Shown: positions 24,740-38,040, numbered from the stretch's first letter. The stretch: 64,000 nt of DNA from Merluccius polli (GCA_030340625.1 JAOPHQ010003129.1:434001-498000); one strand, 5' to 3'. The notes: generated from the letters alone by a model not told the origin. Program-made: numbers and translations.

Positions 24740-27440
24740 CTGTGGCGCGATAGAGTATCTAATCACCTCTAACTGTCACTCTAGCTGTCTCCTATTCATA
24801 TTCCACTTGGCCCTGGCTCTCATCAATAATAGGTAAGAATTTAGCACAGCCAAGGAGTAAGCGGGGAAGAGTGTGTCCCTGTGCCCCGGTGAGGGCCCTA
24901 GGAGGCCCCAAGGTGAGTCTAGTCACTAGGCTGGTTCTCGTCTCTGTGAGTTAATGAGGCAGATGTCAGGTAGGCCAAAGGAGCTCCTCCTCAGTGCATT
25001 GAGTGGAGGGCCGAATCAGAGGCCGTGCGCTATAATTGGCACCTGATGTGCTGGATGAGCTCAGCGCGCTGACATTCATTACACTTAATAATGGACTTTT
25101 GACACCCGGTGCTGTGTCGTGGAAGAGAAGGCTAGCTAGCGCGAGCTATTTGTTCAACAGTGCTCCCTTTCTTCCGGCTGTAAAGACTGTGATTTCCCCC
25201 CCCCCCCCCTGCATGTAGATGTATCCACAAGAAGAATATTGCGGAGGGCGTCTGATTATGACTGGCTGTCGTGCGTCCAGAGTTGAGACGGTGTTATCGG
25301 TCCGGGCCTTTCAAGCTGTCAGGTTTTGCCGTCGCTGGCGAGCCACGGCGTCCCCCCAGTTGCCAATCAGGACCCGGTGGAGCGATATCGCTGCCAGGTC
25401 GCCCGGGTTCCTCTGGCATGGTCCGCTGTGACCTGTCCTGTCCAATCAGCATCCAGCTCTCCGCTACTGCTGCGTGTGCAGTAAAACGCGTCGAGGGAGA
25501 GGGAAGCTCTCTTAGCTTGAGGAACCTCTGCTCTGCTGAAAACAGAGCCATCTCCTATTTCTGCCCTTTCCACACTTTTCCTAGCCAGGAGAGAGGGAGA
25601 GAGAAGGCTTAGTCTGAAGGAAAACCCTTGCTGCTAAAGGACCAGCCGCTTGCATCAAACACCATTTTGTTGCAGAGCACGATCCAATAAAAGGAGGAAT
25701 GTATGTGTTGCTTACTGTTAGTGACCTACATTGATGCAAGCTTTGCATCTCACTAAAACATATGCACATCATGTCCTTTGTTCTTTGGGACTTTTTTGGG
25801 AGCATGGCGGTAGCGCACTGTGGAAACAAATTCTAATTGCTTTGGTTACAGTTCGTTAATTCATTTGTATTTGAAGGACTTGTTTCTTCTTCTGCCATGG
25901 AATCAAGTAAAATATTGTTTTGACATGTTCAACTTGTAACACTTCTAGAATTGACGTCTTATTTTCTAATTTAATAGGTGTTAAAATTAATTCACAAGAA
26001 TATTTTTTCTTTCTTTCTTTATTGGGCAGCAGTAGTAATAACCATTTTTGGAGTGTTTTTATTGCCATTTGAATCAACAATTATGATGAACAAACCAAAC
26101 AAAATTTGAATTCTTTCTCAGGCCCATTGCAACCACTTTACATCAATTTGAGCTGGAAAGAGGATGATCACAGCACTTCCCCAATTTATTAATTAGTGGA
26201 AACAGAGACTCAAATGGCAGCAGAGCACACACAGTATTGGAAGCCAGAGCACCGATGTTTTTTTGTTGTTGTTGTTTTTTTCTCCAATATTTGCTCCGAT
26301 ATTGAGCTGCACAATAAAAGGTTGTCAGCACATTCTGGGCAAAGTGGAACAGCTCAGACAAAGAAAAGATGAGGGGCACTGATAACGCATGGTACTCTTT
26401 TATTCATCTGCGGGAACGAATGCTGACCACTGTTTGTTTGTGCAGTTTTGCAGTCAGAGCTAGATGTGCATGCGTGTACGTAGTTAATTCCCCCATGACT
26501 GCCAGCCAGCGTTTGTTTCTGACATAAAGCAAATGTAAAAAGAAATGTAATTAAATAAAAAAGCTCTTGTTAACGTTGTCCAAACAGCCGTAAGGACCTC
26601 TTTTCTGGTTATGGTACCCTGTGTGAGCCCGTTGGAGAAACCTCATCATAAAGAGGACAGTACGGTAAATGCTGTTGCAAGGATTTTACCTTTCTGGACC
26701 TTAAGGTTGACACGTATTGGAGGAATGGATTGCTGCGGGAGGGTTATCTCCATAAAATAGATAGTAGCTGTGTATTAATGAGATGAGATGGGATGCATAG
26801 GGCAATGAGCACAGATAAAACAGCCGTGCTCTGGGTGCACTTTTACCCTCTGTTAAACTTGGGGAAAAGGGCAGTGCTTTCAAGTCTGCCAAATGTGGGT
26901 CACACAGCTCTCTGCTTGTGGTCCTTGTGATCCTGCTATGCATGAAAAACAGAGCACCAGAAGATATTTCTAGCAGGCTCCATAGGGTTTTTCTACAACA
27001 CCCCTGATGCACAGTATCAAGTCAGCCCTTCTACTTGTATTTTTTTCAGAAGGGAGTAGCACTGCCAAAATGATTGGCCAAAGGCTTAGTTTATCTCAAG
27101 ACTATATAGAGCAACCCCTCCCCATGTTGGAGCCCTTTCTGGTGTGAAATGCTGAGCATAGAACATCTCACAAATATCCTGCCCAACCGGTATACATTAT
27201 CATATTGTTTTCTCTAAGTATTGGTGATGTATTTTATTTTATTTTTTAAAGCAGTACACCATTCGAGAAAACAAGGTCAAGAAAGAAAGTGCCACCCCCC
27301 CAAAAAAATACAAAATACAAAAAAACAAACAAACAAACAAATATATGAGTTTATCTGACATGTTTCAACTTCTCAGTGCAAGGTAACGAAGTGCCAGTAA
27401 TGTTAAATAGGTAGTATCCTCCTGGCCCCTAGTAAATGCG
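24740..27440. other. Unique intronic sequence
   Basis: No exon or transposon end recognised; contains a C run at 25197-25209 and an A-rich patch at 27300-27345. Confidence 0.35.
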
Positions 27441-27449
27441 AGTGGTTGT

Positions 27450-28372
27450 TAGTGATGCGTAGTTAAGGTATTTTCTCACCCGAAACCGCGTATTACTGTA
27501 ACTGCACCCGACTGCTACTTAAAATGCCATTTGTAAATGAAAGAAGCTTCATTTAAGTTTCTTTTAAGGCTAAAACAAACGTAGTTATTCACCATAGACT
27601 AAATTAAGGCTTTTCTTCAAAAGATGAAACAAAAGTCATGAAATTAGTCAAATGTATGCCTATTAGGCTAATATTAGGCTATTTTAACCTATTAGTTGAA
27701 ATGGCAGAGTAAGTTGAGGCCATAGCTTTGCACGTGGTTGCATTGGGTGTGCTGCTGAAAACAATTGCTTTATTAATAATTTGCCTAACTTGTTGCCAAC
27801 CTTTCAGCATGGATGGAGTGCAGCCTATTATCGTTAAAGCATTTGGATTAATGAACCAAACCACAAAATGCATTGTCAATGTTTGACTTCATAGCATAGT
27901 AGGCTTTCTTTATTTAGGCAAAACGTTATTGAACAGAAAACACAGACCAGCTGAAATATTCCAATGGCAAAATAAAGAGGCATTTGCATGTGAATATAAA
28001 TAACAAATACAATAGGCGTAGACCTAGGCTATAATAAAACATGTTTCTTATTCTTAAATAAATGAGAATACAATGTGCATATAAAATAGTCTATTCAATC
28101 AGGACAACAAATAACAACAAGATAATCTGAAAAAATGTTGTTGGACAGGCTATAATGGCATTAAAGGATATGCAATACCGAACCAGAACCAAATAATTGA
28201 TGAATGGCGTACAAGACATAGCTGATAGCAAGACATTAAGAAGCTGATTTTAACTAATCTGCCTGGAAATCACCGGCATATTATGAATACCGAAAAAAAG
28301 CTGATTCACAACTGCCTACACCGTGGTTATAGACGGGTCACGCAGGCCAATTATTCAATCCACGCATCTCTA
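27450..28372. mobile_element. Old non-autonomous hAT-like element
   Basis: Ends TAGTGATGCGT (left) and, inverted, TAGAGATGCGT (right). The flanks GTGGTTGT (27442-27449) and GTGGGCGT (28373-28380) match at 6 of 8 positions, as expected for an aged 8-bp duplication. The interior is AT-rich with no transposase. Confidence 0.6.
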
Positions 28373-28514
28373 GTGGGCGTCAAGTCTCTGTCAGAGCTGT
28401 CCACACCAACATAAGTTGGATGTATATCTTTTAAATAAGGTATTTTAAAGCTCTGTCTCTGAGAATATTGTTGTGTGTCAAGAGACAGGAGGAGGTGGTT
28501 GTGGTGATGGTCGT

Positions 28515-28541
28515 GGGGGGGGGGGGGGGGGGGGGGGGGGG
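28515..28541. repeat. Poly-G tract, 27 bases
   Basis: Uninterrupted G run preceded by GGT/GTG-rich sequence. Confidence 0.95.
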
Positions 28542-29417
28542 TATTCTCTTGTGTTTCATGGCTAAAAATGCTTTAAAAGGCAGTTTCAGACACAGATTGT
28601 TCATCATAGCATGGTTGCCCAATCCCATGACGTGCAGCAGCAAACCGAACCAGCGTGAAGGTCAAGGATGACAGGACAACTTGAAGCCGAAAGTTTCGTC
28701 AGGATGAAAAGTAAAACGTACGCTGTGTACAGAATGGAAACGGAGAATCTCAGACGGTACGATTTTGAATCAACAGATTCGCTCAGGAACAAACAGCCTT
28801 CTAGGTCTATATATGTCTGTTATTACTGGAATCCGAAACATACGTGGTCAGCATAATGAATGTTTATTTTCCTTTTACTGCTGCACTAGTCCCGCAAATC
28901 AGACTTCAGACGAGCTGGGTGAACGGGGCGATTTTTACGTTTGTTAAAATCGTTTTCTGAAACCTCCATCTTGCCACTCGCAAATTAGTTTATCTTCGGA
29001 AGAATATAGCTGCAAAAAAACAGGAAACACTGTGTAGCGCCGCCCCTCGCACTTCCTGGTTCCCGGCCCAGGCGCTGTGCGGTCTCCCCCCATAAGTTCG
29101 GCCAAGGGCGTCACCAGCTTTTTGAAATTGGGGGGGACATATTTTGACGGGGGGTTTGGGGGTCCTCCCCCAGAAAAATTTGAAAGAAGTAGATGCAATT
29201 TCCCGCATTCTGGTGCATTTTACCATGTTTTCAGATTTAAAATGATCTCCCTCTTTCATTGATTTTCCTTGGAGCTTGCATGATCTGCAATTACTGACTA
29301 CTATTATGTTCTGGTGTAAAACACAGTAGTGTTGCACGGTGCACCAATACTTCAAAAGTACCGCGATTCTCAGGGGGGGGGGGGGGGCGTCGCGATCGTA
29401 ACACACCGCCTCCTCTG

Positions 29418-29640
29418 TGTGAAACGATCTGGGGGTTCTCATAAACCCGTTCGCGGTGGTAAGAGACGAGCAGAGTCTACTGCCTAACCCTAACCCTAAC
29501 CATAACCCTTTTTGGAGTGAATTGTTTCACAGTACACTGCGGACGCTGTAGACTCTGCTCTGCGAGCGGACGCTGTAGACTCTGCTCGTCTCTTACCAAC
29601 GCGAACAAGTTTAAGAGAACCCCCAGATCGTTTCACACAG
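29418..29640. repeat. Long interrupted inverted repeat
   Basis: GTGTGAAACGATCTGGGGG and GTAAGAGACGAGCAGAGTC on the left recur inverted on the right, separated by roughly 100 bp. Part of the right arm (GTAGACTCTGCTC) is itself duplicated at 29549 and 29574. Confidence 0.85.
29483..29508. repeat. Interstitial telomere-like repeat
   Basis: Three CCTAAC units followed by the variant CATAACCC, in the loop of the inverted repeat of the nested transposon. Confidence 0.8.
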
Positions 29641-31065
29641 ACGCGGGAGGGTACCTTTTGCGTCAGTATCAGACATCTGGCGTGACAAATCGTCGGTATA
29701 TTACGAGTTGAGATGAGAACGTGTAGGTTTTGCACTTCACGCTGCCGCCGCAGCGCCGCGGTAAAGCACAACAATGTTATTCAAGAGTGTTTCTCCTTGT
29801 CCAGGAAAAGTATCGAAATCGCAATTCTCAACTTGGTATCGGTATCGAAGCGATAATTTTGGTATCCTGACAACACTAATACACAGAGGACTGAAGTGAC
29901 TGTGTTCAGCGTTCAGTCTGTGTTTCTGAAGTCTACCGCTGTCGTTGATCCGACTCTCAACATAGGCTTGCTTCGGTGCGTGTTTTGAATGCGTGCGTGA
30001 TGCTGCTTTGTGTGTTAAAAAAACAGGAAAACGCGGAGTGGATTTCTATTTCTATGGGTATTCCCCCTACTGATAAAGTGGAACGGATTTGATTGTGAAG
30101 CAATGGAAAGAACGCTGGACTAGTAGACCATGCACTAATATTTTTGATGGCAAATGTGGGGGGGTCCAAACGACTTTTTTGCAAGGGTGGGGGGGACGTG
30201 TCCCCCCCCAATTATATTATGGTGACGCCCATGAGTTCGGCTATAGCATTGTCGAACTTCTGGATCCGAGGTTAGAGTTGCACTAATGATAAAAACGAGT
30301 TGAAATGAATTCCCTTGTGACTTTCGCACACAGCACTGGCTTTATGTGATGCTGTAAATTAACAGCTAAAAAAAGGAGAAAAAAAACACTTCATATTGAA
30401 ATGTTTTTTTGTATCTAATTATTCAAGGGAAGGTACTTCACAGATATGGTTGTAGCTTTCCTTGTGTTTCTATTTTGTCTCATTGAGCTAAATCAGTATT
30501 GTACTGATTTGTACCTCAGACAAAGCTTATTCCATCCAAAACACACACTGTATTCAGAGCGCTTTACTTGGCACATATTTTGTCAGCTGCCACTGTAGAT
30601 AATTGATATGTTTGGTGCATTCCAAAAACACTTTGGTTTGCTAGGTGTCTGTCGGTTAGGCTGTTCACATCAGCGCTAACTACACAAATCCTTTGGCTCT
30701 TGCCGAGACTTCATCAGATACATGCAAGAGATCAGGGCCCACTGAAAGTGACCACATCCACCTCGCCACCACCTCCACCTCCTTTCCTCTCTTTCCTTGT
30801 CGGCTCTTTCAGTTTTGATTTCTTACTCTAACGCAGGGCCGGGGGAAGCTTGGAAAGAACATGTGATTGCAGGGGGATGGGGGGGTGGAGGTAGTTGTTG
30901 TTGTGGTGGTGGTAGGCGGTTAGCTTGGTTGCTAGCGCTTACATGTCAGAGACTGGGGCTGGACTAGTCTGATCAAGCAAGGTCACAGACACACTCATGC
31001 AAACACACACTTGTGTGTGCGCACGTACGTACATACGTACACACACACACACACACACACCCTCC

Positions 31066-31160
31066 ATCCACTCATAATTAGCGCTAATCGCTTGCACTTT
31101 TGTAAAAAGCTGCTGGCTGCCAATTATCAATGATTACACCCTATTAGCTGTCGGGAAGGT
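31066..31160. promoter_or_regulatory. Candidate homeodomain-site cluster
   Basis: ATAATTAGCGCTAATCGC is a near-palindromic double TAAT site, followed by CCAATTATCAATGATTACACC and CTATTAGCTG. Inference from motif density only. Confidence 0.25.
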
Positions 31161-32749
31161 GAGATAGGTCACCACTGGGCCATTGTTTCCGTTTTTATGT
31201 TTATTTATGCCGGACAGATTTCTGTAGAAATCTCCATGGTGATAACAAAGAAAGCAACTGTTGTTCTTTTCCTACACTTATGCTAATTATCACTATTTGG
31301 CTAGCAATCAACCACCTGTGATAATCTCTTTTAAACGTTCTCATATGTGCAGCCGTAACACAACCTTTCAGCCAACGTAAAATGACTGGCTTGTCACGGC
31401 CGGTCATACTTTGACATTCTGTATGTCTGAAGAGGAGCAGGCCCTTAACCATTTCATTATCTTTTTTCTCCCGTTAATATGAGTGGACGGTTTGCCAAGG
31501 TTTTTTTTTTTTTTCTCGCACCACAATCCAACAGCCAGGGCATACGTCCCAGTAATTAGCAGGGCAAAACATTTGCTTGACTGAATAAACTAGGTGAGAC
31601 AGGGCCTCTGTTGCACGTCTCCTTCCTAATGCAACAGAAAGCAGGCAGGCGGAAGAATAAGAAACAGATGAATAAATAATGGAGGAAGACGAAGGGAGGG
31701 AATTTGAAACCCATTTGCATCGCACAATTGATTTCCTGCAACTAACCTGTCCGCAGTGTCAGTCATTCTGTCTTTTGAGTTTTAATTAAATCCCCGAATG
31801 AGTTCTGTTCAAATTTCTGATTTGAAGCCGCAATCGATAGCAGCAAAGTGTCCAAAGATTGGACCGGCGTTCACTAAATCAATTTCAACAATGCTTCCAG
31901 CCCTGGGCCCCTGTGGAGAGAGTCCAACACACAATAGGTGTCAGAGGAGATAACATCGCTCCCGCTGTACCCATCCCCATCGCTTCACACTCTGGCCAAG
32001 CCTATCGGCTCTCTCCCTTAGCCTCTTTCTAATGATATGATCTCATTCTGGACTTTATAATGGGATGTGGGTCTTAGAGGATGGTGATGAAGATTGAATT
32101 ATTCCCGCTATAATACGCACACAGGACCAGGGGAGCTGTCTATAGATAGACTGATACCACCACGAGTGAGTGATCTGCACATACACACATAAATCATACA
32201 TATCACATACTGCACATACATACGTGATGGATGTTCACCTCATAGTATGTATGTACCGATAGGTTTTATCTGCTACAAAAACAGAACCAGATCAAATCCA
32301 AGTGGGATTGGCTTCAATGTGAAACCTATACATGATTAGATCTTACAGCATTTTGGATGGAAGCTCAACCAGGGAGTTAAAATGTTAATTAATGTATTTT
32401 TTCCCAACCATGCTTTGTTTGGTAATTAAGACATTTGGTTTCTCTTTTAAATCCACTGGCCTGACGGATCAGTACATTTTAGTGTCTGTTCCCTATCAGC
32501 ACAGTTTTCTGTTTTCAACTCGTATCAGGTAATTTTTGTTTCCGTTCAGGACAGTTCAGTATGTTTCTGTTTTAAATCCCAAGATCCTGGCTTTCACTTA
32601 TTGCTGCTCACCTCAGGCAGGTTCTGTTTTTTTGTGAAATCTGTGTGTGTGTGTGTAGATTGGGCAGGTGGGAGGGGAGTGACAGCTTTAATTTTACGTT
32701 TTGCAAGCGGTTTCTCAGAGGCGATGGTGAGAGGTCAAGTGAAATATTA

Positions 32750-32960
32750 ACAAGGGCCTCCAGCAGTCCAGCCAATCAATTACCGAATGATATATTCATC
32801 AATCAATCGCAGCAGGTTGATGGAGGAAAGATGAAATTCAGCAGTGTGGTGAGACTGGCATATTAGCTGCCGGAGCCTCACAGGCTTAAATTACGGCTGC
32901 CAATACTTCCTATTAAAGGAAAGGATGCAAAAGACTTTAATTGCCTTTTTTTTGCCAATA
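32750..32960. promoter_or_regulatory. Candidate conserved non-coding element
   Basis: Repeat-free block with CCAATCAATTACCG, ATCAATCAATCGC (PBX/HOX-like), GCATATTAGCTGCC and GGCTTAAATTACGG. Conservation untested. Confidence 0.25.
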
Positions 32961-33936
32961 AAATATGATTTGAGCGTGTATTTGCATTTCTTGCTCTTCA
33001 CACAAATGTGTTAAGACTATTTTCTACCACCATGCTTTTTGAGATACCATGCCAAAACCCTGAATAATAAATTGTAATAATTACAAACTTTATTTTTTTC
33101 TTCTAATTATTTAAAATGCACCGTGTGTCACAGTCACACCAAATATTAAACTGAATATATTTTGGCGGGAGAATCACATGAGTTCTGAGAGTATTGGCAA
33201 CAAGCCGGGTGTCGTCCATATATATAAGATTTACAGCCTAGGATTAGAGGGCCATCTCCCCTCAAACCCCAGAGTGGCCTCTGGGTGCCCCCTATCAGGG
33301 AACTTGTAAATAAACAGAAAATAACCTCTTGGCTTCTTGCCTCCAGCGCAGCCAGTGACCAGTGCAGCCAGTGACCACCAAGCCACCGTCCGCCCTCAAA
33401 CCCCACCAGACACCTCCTAGGATGACAGGGTGATTATGGGAGTCTGTAGGGAGATGGTGGGGAAGGGGTGGTGGGTAATGTGAGAGACCATCCATACCAT
33501 TTGTCCCCACAGGGCAAATTACTTGAAAATGTGGTGTCAGACAGGCTAAAGTCTGGGAAGTGACACTGTGTTGCCATTGGTCTGTGTAACATGCCGTGTT
33601 CAGGCAGTATGTATATAGTTCCAGACGGGAGACATCTGTCGGTCTGTAGTTCACCTTTATTGACAACTCTGCATTTCCACACACCTATACTTCCGGTATG
33701 TCCGTCCTCTTATATGTTCCCTACTCAACAGGTACACATCTGCTCTCGCTACAGTCTGTTCTGTTGAATTTGTTTTCAGGCCTTGTGGTGGTTTGGGCGT
33801 TAGCTCGGTGTTAGCGCAACGTCTCAAACTAAGATTGTTGTACTGTTGTTTTGTTTTGCTTTCCAGGCACCATTCTGGTCATTATTAATATTAGATTAGC
33901 GTTTCAGAGCTCTAAATGTACCTCAACCATAAGAGA

Positions 33937-34085
33937 AGATAACACTTTATTGAACCCTGAAGGGAAATTCTGATTCTGCAGCAAAAAGAGCAGTTAAAGT
34001 CAAACAAGTGAAGATAAAATACGAATAAGAATAACAAATTGAATATCTGCAACATATGTATACACCTATGTACAGACAATATAGC
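33937..34085 (-). mobile_element. LINE-type retroposon 3' end fragment
   Basis: Begins GATAACACTTTATTGAACCC followed by TGAAGGGAAATTC, a phrase I recall from the inverted 3' ends of fish non-LTR elements. It continues into A-rich GATAAAATACGAATAAG-like sequence. Family not determined. Confidence 0.45.
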
Positions 34086-34089
34086 CTTT

Positions 34090-36990
34090 CAACTAAGCCA
34101 CCTTTAACATAATACCTAAACCTAACAATTTCTTTAAATCCAAACCTAACAATATTTAAATGTACAGACATAATTTCTTATTACTGAGCATATTCATATT
34201 TACCATACACTTGTGAGGCACACATTAGTCTTATGTGTCAAGTGTACTGTGAAATAGTCTTTAGTAGACTTGAATGTGTGTACTAATTAGTAATTAATAC
34301 AATTACAATTTACTGTATGAGAAAACACACTCCAATATAAGCAATTGGGACACATCATATTACTTTCTGATGGATTACAAACTGCTTTATGCATTATTAA
34401 CTTGCAGCCCATGAATTAGACATGTAAAAACACATCTAGGTGTTGATTTTCCTCTGCTTCATGACTTGTTCTCGTCGGGTGTGTGTGATAGAGAGACCCA
34501 GATCCAGCTACAATGGGAACAGATTTTTAAGTAATAATATGCAAATCGCTATCATCTGTATTTCCAGCACCAACATTTCTTCAGCGACTAGCAGACTAAT
34601 ATGGGGCCAATTGATTCAGCAGAATTCAGAGGATTAGGAAAGCTCATGTTTATACATGAGGAAGTGATGTGATTGTGATGAGCTTGCGGCTAGCTCACAC
34701 AGCCATCCCTCTCCATTATGACTGCTAACATTGCTAACAAGCACTTTCTCAGTGGATTGTAATGCTAATATGAAAAACATCCATCCTCTTAGCCTGGCAA
34801 GTACACAACGAAGTGAGGTGAGCTAACTGAATAAAGTTGCAATCATTATGTCCAGCTATGTCCTTGCTAATATCTTCCATGTACCGGTGTGGCGGTTTCA
34901 TCTCAATCGGGGCATCATTTATATCGACTTTGTCTCATTCATTTATTATCTTGTTTTAATGAATGTGTAGACACTATAGTCGCCGGTAGTGGTAGTTATG
35001 CATGGTCACCTGATTCGGAAAAGGTCTGGTGCAGATTGGTGGGGATGGAGTGTCGACTATAAAAGAGTCGTTTCCATCACGTCGCCAATTCTGAGAATCA
35101 ATTCTAAAAATAAATAAAAGAGTTGGGGATTTGACTCCGGCTGCAGTCTCGACTCCAAACTGTCGAATCGAGGAAACTTTTTAATTTCTTAGTTGCTTAT
35201 TTTCTTATTTGGTCTGAAACATTTCAATGGGGGGGGTCTCAAAGACAATGGAAAAATACAACTTAACAGTCTTTTCCTTTATGTGTGATTTAATTAAGAA
35301 TCGTTCCATTAATTTGATTACATGGTGAAATCAACTCCAAAACATCCGAAATGGTCCTTCCCTGGTGGAGAGAAGCAAGGCAGACAAGGAGACGGTTCTG
35401 GGGTAGATTCTGCCAGCAGACTTCTCTCCTTGTTGCGTAGGTGCTGGGAGCTGGGTTGTGTTGTTACTCTGGGTGCTTGGTGCTCTATCAGGCACGTGTG
35501 CATATAGAGAGGGACTGTTGATGTGCTGATGGGTGAATTTGTGCGAATAAGCAGAGGTTATTAATAGGGACCAGTTAATACCGTTGCGCTGTTGCATGAG
35601 GAATATGAGTTTTTCAGTGACAAGTAATTAGCTAAATGTACTTTTTTGTAATACTGTGTCGATTGTTAAACAACAATGATAATATTTCATGATGTCTGTT
35701 GTTCAATCAGTATTTATGTGTAATATACACAGTATTAAACTATTGCAATACTGTTTTGTAATAGAGCAATATTGTATGGTAGTATTGTATCTGTCATTAG
35801 TCGCTATGTTGTATCCTAATGGGTAGATAGAACGGTATATCACGGTTGCATAAAATTATGACGGTGTCCATATAAATATTGTCTCAAAATATGTCTTGTA
35901 ATAAGTGCTTGTTTAATTTTTTCCGCAGTTATTCAACTGCCACATATCTGGGGTCGTGTTTACTGTCTGCTGCTGTCATTTGAGGCTAGCAAATCAGCTA
36001 GCGCTATCGCTGAGAGACCGTGAATGACTAAAATACGACTGCAGACATTCAGAGAAGAATAAGATTAAGGTTGGAAAACTTGCTTTATTTGGAGAATAAA
36101 GGCAGAATTAATGAATGACCTTTCGCATACATTGAATAGGATTTGTTAACTTTAAATCCTCAATTGAATGCCAAATCGAATTCCCCATTTTTCTTTTCCC
36201 CTAAACTAGCCCTACCTTTACGGCTTTATGATCGATATGTGCAAGATATAAATTGCAGGTTTCTTTCTTACTCCACAACCTTAAAAAGCACGTAAGATGA
36301 GCGAGAATGAGTAAGGTAGAATTATGTCTCAAACTATATCGGCATACATTAGAAATATAGAGGAAAAAACATGAAATACGATGCTATTGCTGTTCTCAAG
36401 CTGGCTGGCAATGTCGCTTCTTCTCCCGGTGAAACTGCTTGTCAAAATCACCCCATTTGAGGCAACCGATATACCAGATATAATGCTGATTTAATAATTC
36501 CTTTTGGCTTATAGACCTAGCCTAGCCTAACAAAGTTATGAATAGCAAGCCTTTGAAGGTCATAATTCATCTAGTCTATTACTCAAACATGCCTAGTAGC
36601 CTTATACTGGATTTGATAATGGGTTTATTATGAATGAAACAAGAATGGGGAAAAATGTGATTTGCAGACGATTGCTTCCACCATGTGGCAGAAGAGAGCA
36701 TAGCAGCAGCTCGTGGCACATTTCAAACAGACGTTAATCCCGCTTAATTATACAAGCTTTTTAAAAACATTTTTTTTATGGTTAAACCGCAATGTTTTGA
36801 AAAATGGATATCAACCAACCCTAGTTAAGGCTATGGTTCAGTCTCATCCAATCGGCAGAGTGGTTCTCTGATATCTATTGCATCACCAGATTCCTGACCA
36901 ATGGCTTACCCCAGTGAAAACTACCTTGCACAGGGCCATTACCCATGAGCTGCTTGAAAAGGCCCAGCAAATCAGAGATTATCTCTAAAG
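34090..36990. other. Unique AT-rich intronic sequence
   Basis: Words near 35826-35850 (ATAGAACGGTATATCACGG) and 36805-36825 (GGATATCAACCAACCCTAG) hint at an old DNA transposon of about 1 kb, but the ends do not match well enough to call. No gene recognised. Confidence 0.3.
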
Positions 36991-36995
36991 ACAGT

Positions 36996-37971
36996 GGGCC
37001 CTATCTTGCACTCAGCGCAATTGACTTTGTTCACTGGCGCTTGCGCAATTCCTATTTTGCACCCGACGCACATTGGAATTTTCCCTCGCAAGGCGCAAGT
37101 CCTTCACTTGGGAAGTTGCGCTGCGGGGGCGGTTCAGCGGAAACAGGAGGCGTGTCCCGGCGCTAACGTTCCCTGGTGCTATTCTGCACTTTCACAAAAC
37201 AATTGCGCCACAGACCAGAAAAAACCTAGTTTAAAGTCAGTGGCGCTTATTCAGACGCTATTTTAAGGGCGCTTGGCCATAATCAGGGGGGGGGGGGACC
37301 GGCTCAAAAATAATAGTACACCAAATAAAAAAATACAAAAAAAAATAAAATAATAATTCTAGTAATGACGGGTTATGATCGCGCCCCCCCCCCCCCCCCC
37401 CCCCCCCCGTCGTACGCAGTACCGGCACTTATATTTTTCCACTTCAAGCGCTGTCTATAAGCAAAGTAATCTCGGTCTAATGTTAGACTACATTGCAACT
37501 AAATCACCATGCATTCATAACCTCGTGATTCAGTGAGAGTGAGGCCAAAACATCGGAAAGTATGTCTTTGTGACATTTCTTTATTTACATTTTGTCAACG
37601 GAAAATGAAAAGCTGAAAAGATTTAAACAGAATAACTAATTATTTTTCCCTCTGATGGGCATGCGCGCGCTACGGCGGGATTGGACACGTCTGGGTCCAG
37701 TAGTGGCGACGCGCGATGTGCTCGCCGTGGAACAAGCGCGCCTGCATTTAAAGGGAATGTGAGCCGACGCTCTGATTGGTTTATTGCACGTTACGCCCAA
37801 ACCACACCTATGACTAATGAAGCTACTTCAGACCAACCCATTTTAGATTTGCGCTGGGCGCGAGCGTCATTTATCCCGCCGGCATAATAGCAACAGCGCC
37901 CAAGATCCGCCCACAAAGCCACTTGCGCTTTGCGGTTCATACTTGCGTTTCAGACCGGCAAAATAGGGCCC
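36996..37971. mobile_element. GGGCCCTAT-ended non-autonomous DNA transposon
   Basis: Left end GGGCCCTATCTTGCAC and, inverted, right end GGGCCCTATTTTGCCGGTC. Both sides carry GCGCAA-rich subterminal repeats (CAGCGCAATTG, GGCGCTTGCGCAA, CAAAGCGCAAGTG), as in hAT-like subterminal arrays. No clear target duplication was found. The centre contains a different G/C-rich insert (37287-37432). Confidence 0.7.
37287..37432 (-). mobile_element. Nested fragment with poly-C and GATCGCG module
   Basis: Read on the minus strand: GTGCCGGTACTG, a 25-base G run, GCGCGATCATAACCCG, an AT-rich stretch, TTTTTGAGCCGGT, then a C run. The GTGCCGG and TTGAGCCGG words also occur in the element at 45602-45958, suggesting a related family. 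Confidence 0.45.
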
Positions 37972-38040
37972 AGTAAGTGCAACCGAGCAACAAGACAACA
38001 ATAATTGTACCATTGGTGCTATAGTATTTCACAGTCTCTT

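Larger units (their letters stand above)
29327..29878. mobile_element. Nested hAT-like element with internal hairpin
   Basis: Ends TAGTGTTGCACGGT and, inverted, TAGTGTTGTCAGGATACC. The flanks AAACACAG (29319-29326) and ATACACAG (29879-29886) match at 7 of 8. The interior has a G run (29371-29387), a long inverted repeat (29418-29480 against 29571-29638) and a telomere-like block in its loop. Confidence 0.78.
29103..30233. mobile_element. Non-autonomous hAT-like element (outer)
   Basis: Terminal inverted repeats CAAGGGCGTCACCA and (inverted) CATGGGCGTCACCA sit inside a perfect 8-bp duplication AGTTCGGC (29095-29102 and 30234-30241). G-rich blocks follow both ends. No transposase frame is visible. 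It is interrupted by the element at 29327-29878. Confidence 0.88.
30242..33930. other. Unique intronic sequence
   Basis: Contains a small CA array (31039-31060), a T run (31501-31514) and two possible regulatory stretches listed separately; otherwise nothing recognised. Confidence 0.35.

Noticed and set aside
29483..29508. Chromosome end
   Set aside because: Only three units, inside a transposon hairpin, with unique DNA on both sides.
35826..36825. Possible 1-kb DNA transposon
   Set aside because: Candidate ends match poorly and no target duplication was found.
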